Shown here: in pieces, positions 8,984 to 18,039 of the stretch | Numbering within the stretch: position 1 is the first letter of the stretch | Layout of the letters: every line of letters begins with the position of its first letter | NCBI GenBank assembly: GCA_013215465.1 | Contig: JABSOW010000013.1 | Location: 1 to 64,000 of the forward strand | Direction: 5' to 3' | Length of the DNA stretch: 64,000 bases | DNA from: Colwellia sp. | Lineage (GTDB): Bacteria; Pseudomonadota; Gammaproteobacteria; Enterobacterales; Alteromonadaceae | Translations under genes and position numbers: made by a program | The notes under the pieces: model-generated | The model's database searches: none | What the model saw: the letters and a program-made list of their open reading frames with translations, nothing else | Told to the model about the DNA's origin: nothing

Positions 8984-10381
8984 ATGATGAAAACAAATAA
9001 TTTATTAGCCTTGTTTAAAGTCTCGGTATTATCGGCATCGATGTTAAACGCAAATTCAAATGCATTTGCCCAAGTACCTGACTACAGTACAGACGTGATT
9101 GGGATGAGTGAAATACAATTATCGCCCAGCCATTGGCTAGATAAATTAGCAGAAGATAATACTCCTTTGATGAGTCAAACTAGCATTACTCAATTTAATC
9201 AAAGTTTAGTGCAAAATAATCCTTATATTGTTGAGCCACTAGCCATGGCCGATACTTTAAGTAAAGTTCAGTTATTAGAAAAAATAGGTAGTATTAGTAA
9301 GCCTTCAACTCATAAACGCTTTTATGACAATGGCGAACAGCTTGATCAACACGATTATGCCGCTTATATTGAAAGTACTAACCAAAATGCCATTAAAGCT
9401 GAAAATCCAGTAACCTTTGGTTTAGTGGTAAAACGCTCAATGTTGCGTACCTTTCCAACCTTAGATCGAGTTTTTAAGTGGGGCAAAGATAGAGATTTAG
9501 ATCGTTTTCAAGAAAGTGGTCTATTTCCGGGTGATGCCGTCGCTATTTTACATGTCAGTAAAGACCAAGAATGGTATTTAGTACAAGCCTATAATTACCT
9601 TGCTTGGATGCCAAAAGAAGATGTGGCAATTGGTAATAAAGCTGAGATTGCTGCGTTTAAAAATGATGAGAACTTCATTATCGTCACCGGCAGTAAAGTT
9701 TTTACTAACCATGTGCCAAATCATGCAGAGTTGTCTAATATTCAACTGGATATGGGCATACGCTTACCTTTAGCTAAACGTAGTGAATATGGTAATGCGC
9801 TATATGGCCAAAACCCATTTGCCAATTATATTGTTAAATTACCAGTGAGAAATATCGAAGGTAAATTAGCGTTAAAACTTGTGCCAATACCCCGTGGTCA
9901 AGATGTACGTGTCGGTTACTTACCTTTTACTAAGCAAAATTTAGTGAGCCAATCTTTTAAGTTTTTAGGAGAGCGTTACGGCTGGGGACATGATTATAAT
10001 GCTCGAGACTGCACTGGTTTTATTGGTGAAATCTATAAAAGTTTCGGCTTGTTGATGCCAAGAAACTCAGGGCAACAAGCAAAAGGTGATTATGGTCAAA
10101 ATCATTTCTTTGGCAAAGACACAGCCAAAGCGGATAAGTTGCAAGCGATTAAGCATATGCAGGTGGGCGATCTTATTTATATTCCAGGCCATGTAATGAT
10201 GTATTTAGGTGAGGAAAATTCAAAGCCTTATGTTATTCATGATGTTAAAGGTTTGAGCTATATTGATGAGCGGGGTGAAGTATACCGTGGTACGCTAAAT
10301 GGTGTCTCTGTTACGCCATTATTACCTTTAAAAGATTATGTCAATAATATTACTAACATTAAGCGTATTAGAGCTAAATAA
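8984..10381 (+). CDS. Secreted NlpC/P60 (C40) endopeptidase with SH3-like domains
   Basis: Predicted to cut gamma-D-Glu-diaminopimelate bonds in muropeptides. A signal peptide covers residues 1-29 (cleavage near NAFA/Q). The middle (about 145-310) has the sequence character of paired SH3b modules (VKRSMLRTFPTLDRVF, VRVGYLPFTKQNLV). The catalytic domain begins near 320: C343 in ARDCTGFI, H403 in PGHVMMYLG and H419 in VIHD form the expected triad. AGGA just upstream supports the ATG at 8984 (a second ATG is the next codon). The adjacent downstream epimerase repeats the pairing seen in the B. subtilis ykf operon, where YkfC releases L-Ala-D-Glu and YkfB epimerises it. Confidence 0.9.
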   Translation: MMKTNNLLALFKVSVLSASMLNANSNAFAQVPDYSTDVIGMSEIQLSPSHWLDKLAEDNTPLMSQTSITQFNQSLVQNNPYIVEPLAMADTLSKVQLLEKIGSISKPSTHKRFYDNGEQLDQHDYAAYIESTNQNAIKAENPVTFGLVVKRSMLRTFPTLDRVFKWGKDRDLDRFQESGLFPGDAVAILHVSKDQEWYLVQAYNYLAWMPKEDVAIGNKAEIAAFKNDENFIIVTGSKVFTNHVPNHAELSNIQLDMGIRLPLAKRSEYGNALYGQNPFANYIVKLPVRNIEGKLALKLVPIPRGQDVRVGYLPFTKQNLVSQSFKFLGERYGWGHDYNARDCTGFIGEIYKSFGLLMPRNSGQQAKGDYGQNHFFGKDTAKADKLQAIKHMQVGDLIYIPGHVMMYLGEENSKPYVIHDVKGLSYIDERGEVYRGTLNGVSVTPLLPLKDYVNNITNIKRIRAK

Positions 10382-10400
10382 CTATGATAAAGATAACTAG

Positions 10401-11492
10401 ATGAAAATAACTAACATTCGTTTTGCCAAATTAACCGTACCTTTAGTGACTCCTTTTAAAACAGCGCTTCGTAGTGTGACCCACATTGACGATTTAGTAG
10501 TGATTATTGAAACCGACAGCGGTGAGCTAGGCTATGGCGCAGCACCTGCTACTCCGGTGATCACCGGTGATACTCATGGCTCAATAATGGCGGCGATAGA
10601 CACGGTAATTAAGCCAGCATTAATCGGTCGAGATATTGCCGATATTGGCGAGACAACGAATATTGTGCAGTCGGCAATTATTAAAAACACTAGCGCTAAA
10701 GCGGCCGTTGAAATTGCACTTTATGATTTATGGGGCAAATTATACCAAGCGCCCTTGTACAAACTATTGGGTGGTGGCTGTAGTCAACTGAAAACTGATA
10801 TTACCATTAGTATTGATAACATCGATAAAATGCTCAGCGACAGTCAAAAGGCATTAGCCCAAGGTTTTGATATCTTAAAAATTAAAATTGGTAATGATAT
10901 TCACCAAGACATTGAACGAGTGAAAAACATCTATCAAGCAGTAAAAGGCAAAGCACTCATTCGTTTGGATGTGAACCAAGGCTGGACAGCAAAACAAACG
11001 GTATTTGCGATGCAAAAACTGGACGCAGCAGGGGTTGAGCTAGAGTTAATTGAACAACCCGTTAGAGCGGATGATCTAGCCGGTATGCGATATGTCACTG
11101 AGCGAATTTTAACGCCAATAATGGCAGACGAAAGTGCTTTTGGCCCTAAAGAAGTGATTGAACTCATTACCACGGGCGCGGCAGATATTATCAATATTAA
11201 ATTGATGAAAACAGGCGGCTTATCCAACGCCATTAAAATTGCCGATATCTGCCAAACTTATCAGGTTGATTGTATGATAGGTTGTATGCTTGAAGGTAGT
11301 ATAGGCGTGGCTGCGGCAGCGCATTTAGCCGCGGCAAAATCAACAGTGATAACTAAAATTGACCTTGATGGCCCAGCACTTGGACAATACGATCCGGTAC
11401 ATGGCGGGGTTAACTTTAACCTTGCCAATATTAGCTTAAGTGACGCACCCGGTTTAGGTATTGAAAGCATTGATGGCTTGGTTGAGCTTTAA
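10401..11492 (+). CDS. Dipeptide epimerase, L-Ala-D/L-Glu type (enolase superfamily)
   Basis: A 363-residue member of the muconate-lactonising subgroup of the enolase superfamily. It has the KxK motif (K160/K162 in ILKIKIG), metal ligands D190 (IRLDVNQGW), E218 (LIEQP) and D243 (ADESAFG), the opposing base K267 (INIKLMKTGG), and DLDGP (D321/D323), the DxD signature that binds the substrate amino group in Ala-Glu epimerases. It would convert L-Ala-D-Glu from peptidoglycan to L-Ala-L-Glu for ordinary peptidases. It starts 19 bp after the C40 peptidase gene and is probably in the same transcript. Exact dipeptide preference cannot be fixed from sequence. Confidence 0.92.
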   Translation: MKITNIRFAKLTVPLVTPFKTALRSVTHIDDLVVIIETDSGELGYGAAPATPVITGDTHGSIMAAIDTVIKPALIGRDIADIGETTNIVQSAIIKNTSAKAAVEIALYDLWGKLYQAPLYKLLGGGCSQLKTDITISIDNIDKMLSDSQKALAQGFDILKIKIGNDIHQDIERVKNIYQAVKGKALIRLDVNQGWTAKQTVFAMQKLDAAGVELELIEQPVRADDLAGMRYVTERILTPIMADESAFGPKEVIELITTGAADIINIKLMKTGGLSNAIKIADICQTYQVDCMIGCMLEGSIGVAAAAHLAAAKSTVITKIDLDGPALGQYDPVHGGVNFNLANISLSDAPGLGIESIDGLVEL

Positions 11493-11579
11493 TACTTAGC
11501 TGAGCGATTGCATACAGCATCACAAGATGAGTTGGGTGATTTTACCGAGTGATTTGTTGAATACTTAAAAAGTAATTTA

Positions 11580-11804
11580 TTATTTTGTGTTTTTTTTCTG
11601 CATAATTTCAATATACCTATGAGCATATTGCAGAACAATTTTAGCGGAAGCCTCATCATCAAGTAAAGCTGATGGTAAGGAGGATAGCTCTGGTAGATTA
11701 GCAAATTTTGGCGGCTGTTTATCTAACCATCTTGATTTGACCGAAAGTGGTGAAAAAATAATGAGACCACTGCAATAGTAGCTATTATGAAGTTTGGCTT
11801 GTTT
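11580..11804 (-). pseudogene. Remnant of an unidentified gene, C-terminal 74 codons
   Basis: The 645-bp gap between the epimerase and the SSS symporter holds a minus-strand open frame with protein-like composition and no usable start. It contains CSGLIIFSPLSVKSRWLDKQ and continues through a leucine-rich segment to end in IMQKKNTK. The frame is closed upstream by TAA at 11805-11807. This looks like the tail of a truncated gene, but no family is recognised. The rest of the gap has no convincing coding sequence. Confidence 0.35.
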
Positions 11805-11949
11805 TTAGCGTATCATTCATTCTAAAGCCAGTGAAAGCTGGTTTTAGCTAAGTTCGTTCTTTGAATATTGATGGGTCGCATTGTCTTTCTGCAAAACAGA
11901 CTACATCGTCATTCCAATATGATCTTGGGTAAGTATAAATTAACAATGT

Positions 11950-11968
11950 ATGGCAACAATGTTGCCAT
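11950..11968. promoter_or_regulatory. 19-bp perfect palindrome upstream of the SSS symporter, candidate operator
   Basis: ATGGCAACA-A-TGTTGCCAT is a perfect 9-1-9 palindrome 170 bp upstream of the symporter/kinase pair. Its length, symmetry and single central base resemble binding sites of dimeric sugar-responsive repressors. No regulator gene of that kind is in the immediate locus, so the partner is unknown. Confidence 0.45.
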
Positions 11969-12137
11969 AAGCTTTTGTGGCGCTCAGTCAGCCATGAAAA
12001 ATCGATTAGAGTTCTGCTTTATCAACATAAATCCAAACTACAAAACCGCCTGTTATCAATTCCACATATACATAACATAAGGAATAATATATTCTACAAG
12101 GTAATTATATACTTTGTTAAGTGAATAAAGGTTTTTT

Positions 12138-13757
12138 ATGAGCGCAGAATATACAAGTTTAGACTGGTTGGTGTTTGTCGCTTATGGCGCCATTTTATTA
12201 CTGTCAGGCTGGTGGGTAAATCGTAAAAAATCAACCAGTAGTGCCGATTACTTTCTTGGCGGTAATGCTATGCCTATGTGGATGGTGTCAATTTCTGTCT
12301 TGGCTACGTCGCAATCAGCAGCAACTTTTCTTGGTGGTCCCGATATGGGCTACCGTGGTGATTTATCTTATCTGGCGACTAATATTGGTGCTTTTATTGC
12401 GGCATTTTTTGTCGCCGTTTACCTCATTCCTAAATTTTACCAATACAAGGTTTTTACTGTTTATGAACTACTTGAACAGCAAATAGGACCAAGGGCCAAA
12501 AAACATGCCGGTATTATGTATTTATTTGGTCGAGTATTCGCCAGTGGCGCCCGTTTGTATATGGCGGCTATTGCGGTGGCGATGATTTTATTCGGAGATA
12601 TTGCCGCCCAAAGTATTATTTACTCAACCGTAATAATTACGGTTATTGGTTTGTTATTTTCTGTATTTGGCGGCGTACGCTCGGTTATTTACAGTGATGT
12701 TATTCAAGCGGTGGTTTATGTCAGCGCTGCGGTATTTGTTATTTACTTTTTAGTTATTGCTATCCCGGCTGATTTTTCAACGATTATTGCTGCGTTGCAA
12801 GAGCCAAGCGTTACCACAACAGGCTTTATTCAAAGCTCAAAACTAACATTATTTAATTTCGATTTAGATTTTAGTAGCGCGGGCATGTTTAGTTTTTGGT
12901 CATCTATTACCGGGTTTTTATTACTTAATATTGCTGCTTTTGGTTTAGATCAAGACATGACCCAAAGAGTGTTAACCTGTAAAACGGCTAAAGAAGGTAG
13001 TAAGGCAATGTTACTGTCAGTGGTGATGGTTATTCCGGTAATGTTGTTGTTTTTGGTTATCGGTTTATTGTTATTTATTTTTTATCAACGTCCCGACTTA
13101 ATGGGCGAGGGTGCTGTAACCGCAATGACCTCATTTGATGGCGCCAAAGTCACGGTATTTATGTCGTATGTGCTTAATCAAATTCCGGCCGGTGTGCGTG
13201 GTTTGGTAACCATAGGTATTATTGCCGCAGCCTTATCTACGCTGAATTCAGGTTTAAGCTCAATGTCATCGGTATTGGTGCAAGATTTGTATCGTCCTTT
13301 CACTATCAATAAGGGTTTGCAACTTGCTGATAGTCACTATGTTAAGGCAGGTCAAGTTAGCATGATTATTGTTGCTGTTGCTTTAGCGGCAATGGCGGTA
13401 TTGTGTTTTTATTGGCAGCAGCATACCGATACACCATTATTGGCTTTCGCCTTGAGTGTGATGTTGTTTTCATATAGTGGTTTACTTGGGGTTTATTTCA
13501 CTGCGCTATTTACCAAACGAGGCAGTGAACGCTCGGTAACAGCCGCCTTAATTACCGGCTTTGTTATTACTTTGTTATTCCAGCCTTATATTCAAACATT
13601 GTATTTACCTGCCGAGTTAGTTTTTGATTTAGCCTTTACCTGGAAGCTATGCATTGCGACCTTTATTTCTACCCTAGTGTGTTTGCTAGGTACGCGAAAT
13701 ACTGTTGATAAACCATGTAATTTTAATAATGCTAATAAACTTGAAGTACATGCCTAA
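12138..13757 (+). CDS. Sodium/solute symporter (SSS family)
   Basis: A 539-residue inner-membrane protein with about 13 hydrophobic helices. SSS-family marks are SVLATSQSAATFLGGPDMGYR near residue 54 (unwound first core helix), FGGVRSVIYSDVIQAVVY, GLDQDMTQRVLTCKTAKEG, and TIGIIAAALSTLNSGLSSMSS, the sodium-site helix. It overlaps the start of the amino-sugar kinase (TAATGG: stop at 13755-13757, ATG at 13757), so the two are translationally coupled. With a kinase of the GlcNAc/MurNAc class as partner, the likely cargo is an amino sugar released from peptidoglycan or chitin. The cargo is an inference; the family call is firm. Confidence 0.92.
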   Translation: MSAEYTSLDWLVFVAYGAILLLSGWWVNRKKSTSSADYFLGGNAMPMWMVSISVLATSQSAATFLGGPDMGYRGDLSYLATNIGAFIAAFFVAVYLIPKFYQYKVFTVYELLEQQIGPRAKKHAGIMYLFGRVFASGARLYMAAIAVAMILFGDIAAQSIIYSTVIITVIGLLFSVFGGVRSVIYSDVIQAVVYVSAAVFVIYFLVIAIPADFSTIIAALQEPSVTTTGFIQSSKLTLFNFDLDFSSAGMFSFWSSITGFLLLNIAAFGLDQDMTQRVLTCKTAKEGSKAMLLSVVMVIPVMLLFLVIGLLLFIFYQRPDLMGEGAVTAMTSFDGAKVTVFMSYVLNQIPAGVRGLVTIGIIAAALSTLNSGLSSMSSVLVQDLYRPFTINKGLQLADSHYVKAGQVSMIIVAVALAAMAVLCFYWQQHTDTPLLAFALSVMLFSYSGLLGVYFTALFTKRGSERSVTAALITGFVITLLFQPYIQTLYLPAELVFDLAFTWKLCIATFISTLVCLLGTRNTVDKPCNFNNANKLEVHA

Positions 13758-14731
13758 TGGCGCTGGCAGATAAAAAACAAGCTCGGGAAAAAGTAAATTA
13801 TATTTTAGGGATTGATGGCGGCGGTAGTAAAACTATTGCGCGCTTGATCAACTTAACTACGCAAAAGCAATGGCAGGCTACTTCAGGTCCATCATCATTA
13901 AGCAGTGATTTTTCGGCTGTGGAGAGTGTGTTAAACACCTTAATTAATGATGTTGTTGGGCAAGCTGGTTGCCAATTACATGAAGTGCTTGCTGTATTTG
14001 GCTTAGCGGGGACAAGTAATCGTTTAGCGGTTGCTAAACTGAAAAAATTATTTGCTCATTGTTTTGCTGCCATAGAAATATATAGTGATGCGAGTACATC
14101 TGCTTTTGGGGCAAATAATGGCGGCGAAGTCGCTGTGGTTGCTTTAGGCACTGGCTCGGTCGGTATGCGCTTACAATTTAATGCACAAGGTGAGTTAACA
14201 TCGCAGCTAGTTGGCGGTTGGGGTTTTCTCATTGATGATGAAGGTGGTGGCGCTAAATTGGGCTATCATAGTGTTCAGGCTTTAGTGGAGGAATTTCAAC
14301 ATTTTGGTTTTGCTAATAGCCAATTAACGCAAGCGGTTGCGGCTTTTATTAATGCTAAAGATGGCACAAAGGTAGATAACTCAAAGATAGCTAGCTTTGC
14401 GATCACACGTCAAGATATTACTGCTTGGTTGGCCAGCGCAAAACCTGTTGATTTTGCTCAATTATCGCCCTTGGTGACTAAACACCAAGATAGTTGTCCG
14501 GTGGCGAAAAAAATCATTGCTAATCATGTCGCCAGTGTTGAAGCGCTTATTACTGCTACTCGCGCAGATACTACACTGCCAGTAGCCTTACTGGGAGGAC
14601 TTGCGCCCTTTACGCAACAGTTGTTGTCAGCCGCTACTAAGCGTTTTTTAATTAGCCCTAAAGGTGACGCACTTGATGGCGCTTGTTTACTTGCCCATAA
14701 CTCGATGAAAAAAAACAAGTTTGCAACTTAA
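13757..14731 (+). CDS. BadF/BadG-type ATPase, N-acetylglucosamine/N-acetylmuramic acid kinase-like
   Basis: A 324-residue ASKHA-fold kinase. The phosphate-1 loop is LGIDGGGSKTIARL (residues 16-30), phosphate-2 is VVALGTGSVGM, and GGWGFLIDDEGGGAKLG is a signature shared by N-acetylglucosamine kinases and clostridial MurK. It would phosphorylate the amino sugar brought in by the upstream symporter, whose gene overlaps it by one base. No MurQ etherase, NagA or NagB is in the window, so the later steps must be encoded elsewhere if the assignment is right. Glucosamine or GlcNAc is equally possible as substrate. Confidence 0.85.
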   Translation: MALADKKQAREKVNYILGIDGGGSKTIARLINLTTQKQWQATSGPSSLSSDFSAVESVLNTLINDVVGQAGCQLHEVLAVFGLAGTSNRLAVAKLKKLFAHCFAAIEIYSDASTSAFGANNGGEVAVVALGTGSVGMRLQFNAQGELTSQLVGGWGFLIDDEGGGAKLGYHSVQALVEEFQHFGFANSQLTQAVAAFINAKDGTKVDNSKIASFAITRQDITAWLASAKPVDFAQLSPLVTKHQDSCPVAKKIIANHVASVEALITATRADTTLPVALLGGLAPFTQQLLSAATKRFLISPKGDALDGACLLAHNSMKKNKFAT

Positions 14732-15049
14732 TATCCCCCTAAATTTTGCTATAATTTCAACCCCCACTTTGCTCTTATTACACCTTTATCTTTTGCGTAA
14801 AATTTGCATATTTATTGCGAGTTATTTGCGTAATCATTGTGGTTGATTTGCAAAAGTAATTGCTTTAATTACGGTAAACTGATGAAGGAATAAAAAATAT
14901 CGTTTCTATCTTTAATGTACAATAAAAAATATTTTCCATTGGTTTTTAGAGTGTTTTTAAATATTACATCGTTGAAAGTTAAAGGGAATTCACTCATTGA
15001 TTAATGGATATTACAAAAAATATTATTATATAATGTCGGAGTTTCAAGC
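14732..15049 (+). promoter_or_regulatory. Long leader upstream of the TonB-dependent receptor
   Basis: A 318-bp AT-rich interval without coding signal. Near its start is TATAAT-like sequence (14750 area). A cluster of TTTGCG/TTTGCA words lies at 14791-14860, including AAAATTTGCATA (14799-14810) shared with the response-regulator/GH3 intergenic region. A ribosome-binding site (CGGAG) lies about 10 bp before the receptor ATG. The receptor probably has its own promoter here, but no clear -35/-10 pair could be fixed. Confidence 0.35.
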
Positions 15050-17923
15050 ATGATCACTAATACAAACAAAAAAATGAAAAGAAGTAAAATCGCCCTTTGC
15101 TTAGCATTGGCCGGTATTTGCTCTTCAGGCTTTGCCGCAGCAGTAAATGAAGAAATAGCACAAGAAGATGAAATTGAACGTATACAGGTTACCGGATCTA
15201 ATATTAAAAGAACTGCGCTAGAAGGTTCATTGCCTTTAACCATTTTTTCTCAAGCAGACTTAGTAGCCCAAGGTATTTCGTCAGCAGAGCAATTATTATT
15301 ACAATTGAATATTTCCGGTAACGGTGCATTAAACTTAGCCAGTAATGCTAGTATTGTCGGTGGCTCTGAACGTGGTAATAATGGTGCATCTAGTGCCGAT
15401 TTACGTGGTCAAGGCCCAGGCTCTACGTTAGTTCTTTTAAATGGTCGCCGTGTTGCGACTCATGGTATGAAAGGACGCTCTGTTGATTTAAATTCAATTC
15501 CAATGGCTGCTATTGAGCGTGTCGAAGTATTGCGGGACGGTGCTTCTGCCATTTATGGTACTGATGCCATTGGTGGTGTTATTAATTTTATTCTTAAAAA
15601 GAACTACCAAGGCGCAGAAGTTTCCGCTTTTGCCGATGTCACTGAAGCGGGTGGTGGTGATATTTTCCGTATGAGCCTATTAGCTGGTACCGGTGATTTA
15701 AATAAAGATGGCTACAACATCATGGCCACATTGTCAGTGAGTGAAAATAAATCATTACGTGGTAATCAACGAGATTTTACCAATACTTTTCAGCCTGATC
15801 GTGGTTTATCACCTGATACGCGTGGTACGCCTTATGGTTCATTTAATGATCGTGGTGCTAACGGTAATAATCCAGATCATATCCGCTATAACTTAATTGG
15901 TGATGGCTTAGTAGACCCTATTACTGGTTTAAATAATACCGTACCAAACTTAATGGCATTACCAGGTCAACCTGGTTGTGATGCTTTTGAAAATATGGAT
16001 GATGATACCGGCGCATTATGGAATCGTCCTAATGAAACTAATAGTTGTGCATGGGATTATCCCCGTGCTGCGGTATTGCAACAACCTGTTGAAAAAATTG
16101 ATTTTGTTACCCGAGGCACTTATAAACTGGCCGAAGATCACGAGATATTTGCAGAAATTGTCGCTTCTGAAGTAGTAGTTAATAAAGTTTTTGAGCCTAA
16201 CCAAATGACACCATGGAATTTCTATGGCAATTGGTACCCAGAGTCGGGTTCATCGTATGACTATATTGTTGATACCTTGTCTGATTATTATGGTGCGGAT
16301 CAATTGAATATTGGCGCGCCGATTTCATTCCGTTGGCGCTGTATGGACTGTGGCTCTCGTGAAATTGAAACCACAACTACTGCTTCGCGTTTCTTAATTG
16401 GTGGTGAAGGTACAGTATTAATTGATTGGGATTATCAGTGGGGTGTTTCGCGTGCTTCAAGTGAATCTAAATCTGAGCTTGGCGGCGGTTATCATTATAC
16501 TGAAGGCTTAGCGGCTTTATTTGGTAGCGGTACGTTAAATCCATTCTTATTGCCAGGTGAAACACAAACACAAGCAGCAATGGACGGTTTAGAGGCAGCT
16601 TCTGCTCGCGGTGTTGTCTTATATGGCGGTGAAAGCACCATGACCCAAATAGATTTCTCTATTACCGGTGATACCGGCTTTGAATTACCTGGTGGCACAA
16701 TTGCTATCGCAACAGGTATTGATTTACGCCGTGAAGAATATAAATTTAACGGTGATGCACGTGCATCAGAGGAACGTCCAGTAATTTATGGCGCACCTTT
16801 TGATGACGGTAATGCCTTAGCTAGTGTCTCTCGTGATATTAAAGCGGTATTTGTTGAAGCATTATTACCTGTTTTTGATCAATTAGAAGTTAACCTTGCT
16901 GTTCGTTATGATGATTATGAAGGGTTTGGTGGTACAACCAATCCGAAAATAGGTATTAAATACACCCCTATGGAAGGCTTATTATTTAGAGGTGGTTATA
17001 GCACAGGTTTTAGAGCGCCATCATTTAACCAGTTATATAACGGTATATCTGAAGAACCATATACAGGTCTAGATCTTGCTGATCCGGCGCATTGTGAAGG
17101 GGGTATTGTTCAACCTGGTAATGCTCAATGTGAGCCTATTAACCCTATTATGATTTATGGTGGTAAAGAAGATTTAGCGCCAGAAGAATCTAAGCAAAGT
17201 AGTTTAGGTTTTGTTTGGGCGCCAATGGATAACGTTAGTTTAAATGTTGATTGGTGGGAAATTATTAAAGAAGGCACTATTCAAACGCCTGGTTTAGACC
17301 GCTTAATTGAAAACTATGACTTATATTCAGCTAACTTCTTCCGTGGTCCTGATGGTAATATTATTGCGGTAGACAATCGTTATATCAATGCCGGTGAACG
17401 TACAACTAGTGGTATAGAAGTTGGTGTATTATTGAATGGTGATTTAGCGGGTGGCCAATGGAATGTTAACTTTAATGGTAGCTATTTAATTGAAGATAAA
17501 AAGAAACTTGATGATAATATCCCTTACGGTGATGACGAGGTTGGCACACATTCACGTGGTAACATTCCATTAGAGTGGAAGTATACTTTAATGGTCAATT
17601 ACATAAAAGGCGATTGGGCCCATACGCTGACTCAAATATATCGTGATAGTTATTTAGACGAAGTACCACCGGGAATTGAATCAGGTTTAATTGCTCCGCC
17701 AAACTGGAACCCTGTGGTATCAAGTTATACTACTTATAATTATGCTGTTGCGTTTAATGGTTTTGAAGATGTATCTGTTGTTTTTGGTGTTAAAAATTTA
17801 CTAGACCAAGACCCATCATTTACTGCCCATCAGAATGATTATTCACCAGGTGCAGCGTATGATCCTCGTGTTGCGGATCCTCGTGGTCGTGCATATACCT
17901 TGAAATTAGATTATAGATTTTAG
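15050..17923 (+). CDS. TonB-dependent outer-membrane receptor
   Basis: A 957-residue receptor with a signal peptide (about 1-32, ending GFAAA), a TonB-box-like EIERIQVTGS, a plug domain (about 45-190) with STLVLLNGRRVATHG and VEVLRDGASAIYGTDAIGG, and a long barrel ending in the aromatic LKLDYRF. The large, extended loops and the following halogenase gene are typical of receptors in carbohydrate-utilisation loci of marine and plant-associated proteobacteria, not of siderophore receptors. It follows the amino-sugar kinase on the same strand, so import of peptidoglycan or chitin oligomers is the favoured guess. A terminator-like hairpin separates it from the halogenase. Confidence 0.93.
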   Translation: MITNTNKKMKRSKIALCLALAGICSSGFAAAVNEEIAQEDEIERIQVTGSNIKRTALEGSLPLTIFSQADLVAQGISSAEQLLLQLNISGNGALNLASNASIVGGSERGNNGASSADLRGQGPGSTLVLLNGRRVATHGMKGRSVDLNSIPMAAIERVEVLRDGASAIYGTDAIGGVINFILKKNYQGAEVSAFADVTEAGGGDIFRMSLLAGTGDLNKDGYNIMATLSVSENKSLRGNQRDFTNTFQPDRGLSPDTRGTPYGSFNDRGANGNNPDHIRYNLIGDGLVDPITGLNNTVPNLMALPGQPGCDAFENMDDDTGALWNRPNETNSCAWDYPRAAVLQQPVEKIDFVTRGTYKLAEDHEIFAEIVASEVVVNKVFEPNQMTPWNFYGNWYPESGSSYDYIVDTLSDYYGADQLNIGAPISFRWRCMDCGSREIETTTTASRFLIGGEGTVLIDWDYQWGVSRASSESKSELGGGYHYTEGLAALFGSGTLNPFLLPGETQTQAAMDGLEAASARGVVLYGGESTMTQIDFSITGDTGFELPGGTIAIATGIDLRREEYKFNGDARASEERPVIYGAPFDDGNALASVSRDIKAVFVEALLPVFDQLEVNLAVRYDDYEGFGGTTNPKIGIKYTPMEGLLFRGGYSTGFRAPSFNQLYNGISEEPYTGLDLADPAHCEGGIVQPGNAQCEPINPIMIYGGKEDLAPEESKQSSLGFVWAPMDNVSLNVDWWEIIKEGTIQTPGLDRLIENYDLYSANFFRGPDGNIIAVDNRYINAGERTTSGIEVGVLLNGDLAGGQWNVNFNGSYLIEDKKKLDDNIPYGDDEVGTHSRGNIPLEWKYTLMVNYIKGDWAHTLTQIYRDSYLDEVPPGIESGLIAPPNWNPVVSSYTTYNYAVAFNGFEDVSVVFGVKNLLDQDPSFTAHQNDYSPGAAYDPRVADPRGRAYTLKLDYRF

Positions 17924-17969
17924 GTTTAATCATCTAATCTGATTTAAGTTAAATGAATCACAACGCAAG

Positions 17970-17995
17970 CGGCTAGTTTTACTAGCCGTTTTTTT
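17970..17995 (+). terminator. Rho-independent terminator after the TonB receptor
   Basis: CGGCTAGT, a TTT loop and ACTAGCCG form a perfect 8-bp GC-rich stem, followed by seven Ts. It should end or attenuate transcription between receptor and halogenase, giving unequal expression of the pair. Confidence 0.85.
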
Positions 17996-18039
17996 GTGTT
18001 TATGGCAATTGATATAATAAAAAATTTATTAAGATAATT

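Noticed and set aside
11868-12080. 70-codon plus-strand frame before the SSS symporter
   Set aside because: No ribosome-binding site or recognisable composition, and it overlies the 19-bp palindrome.
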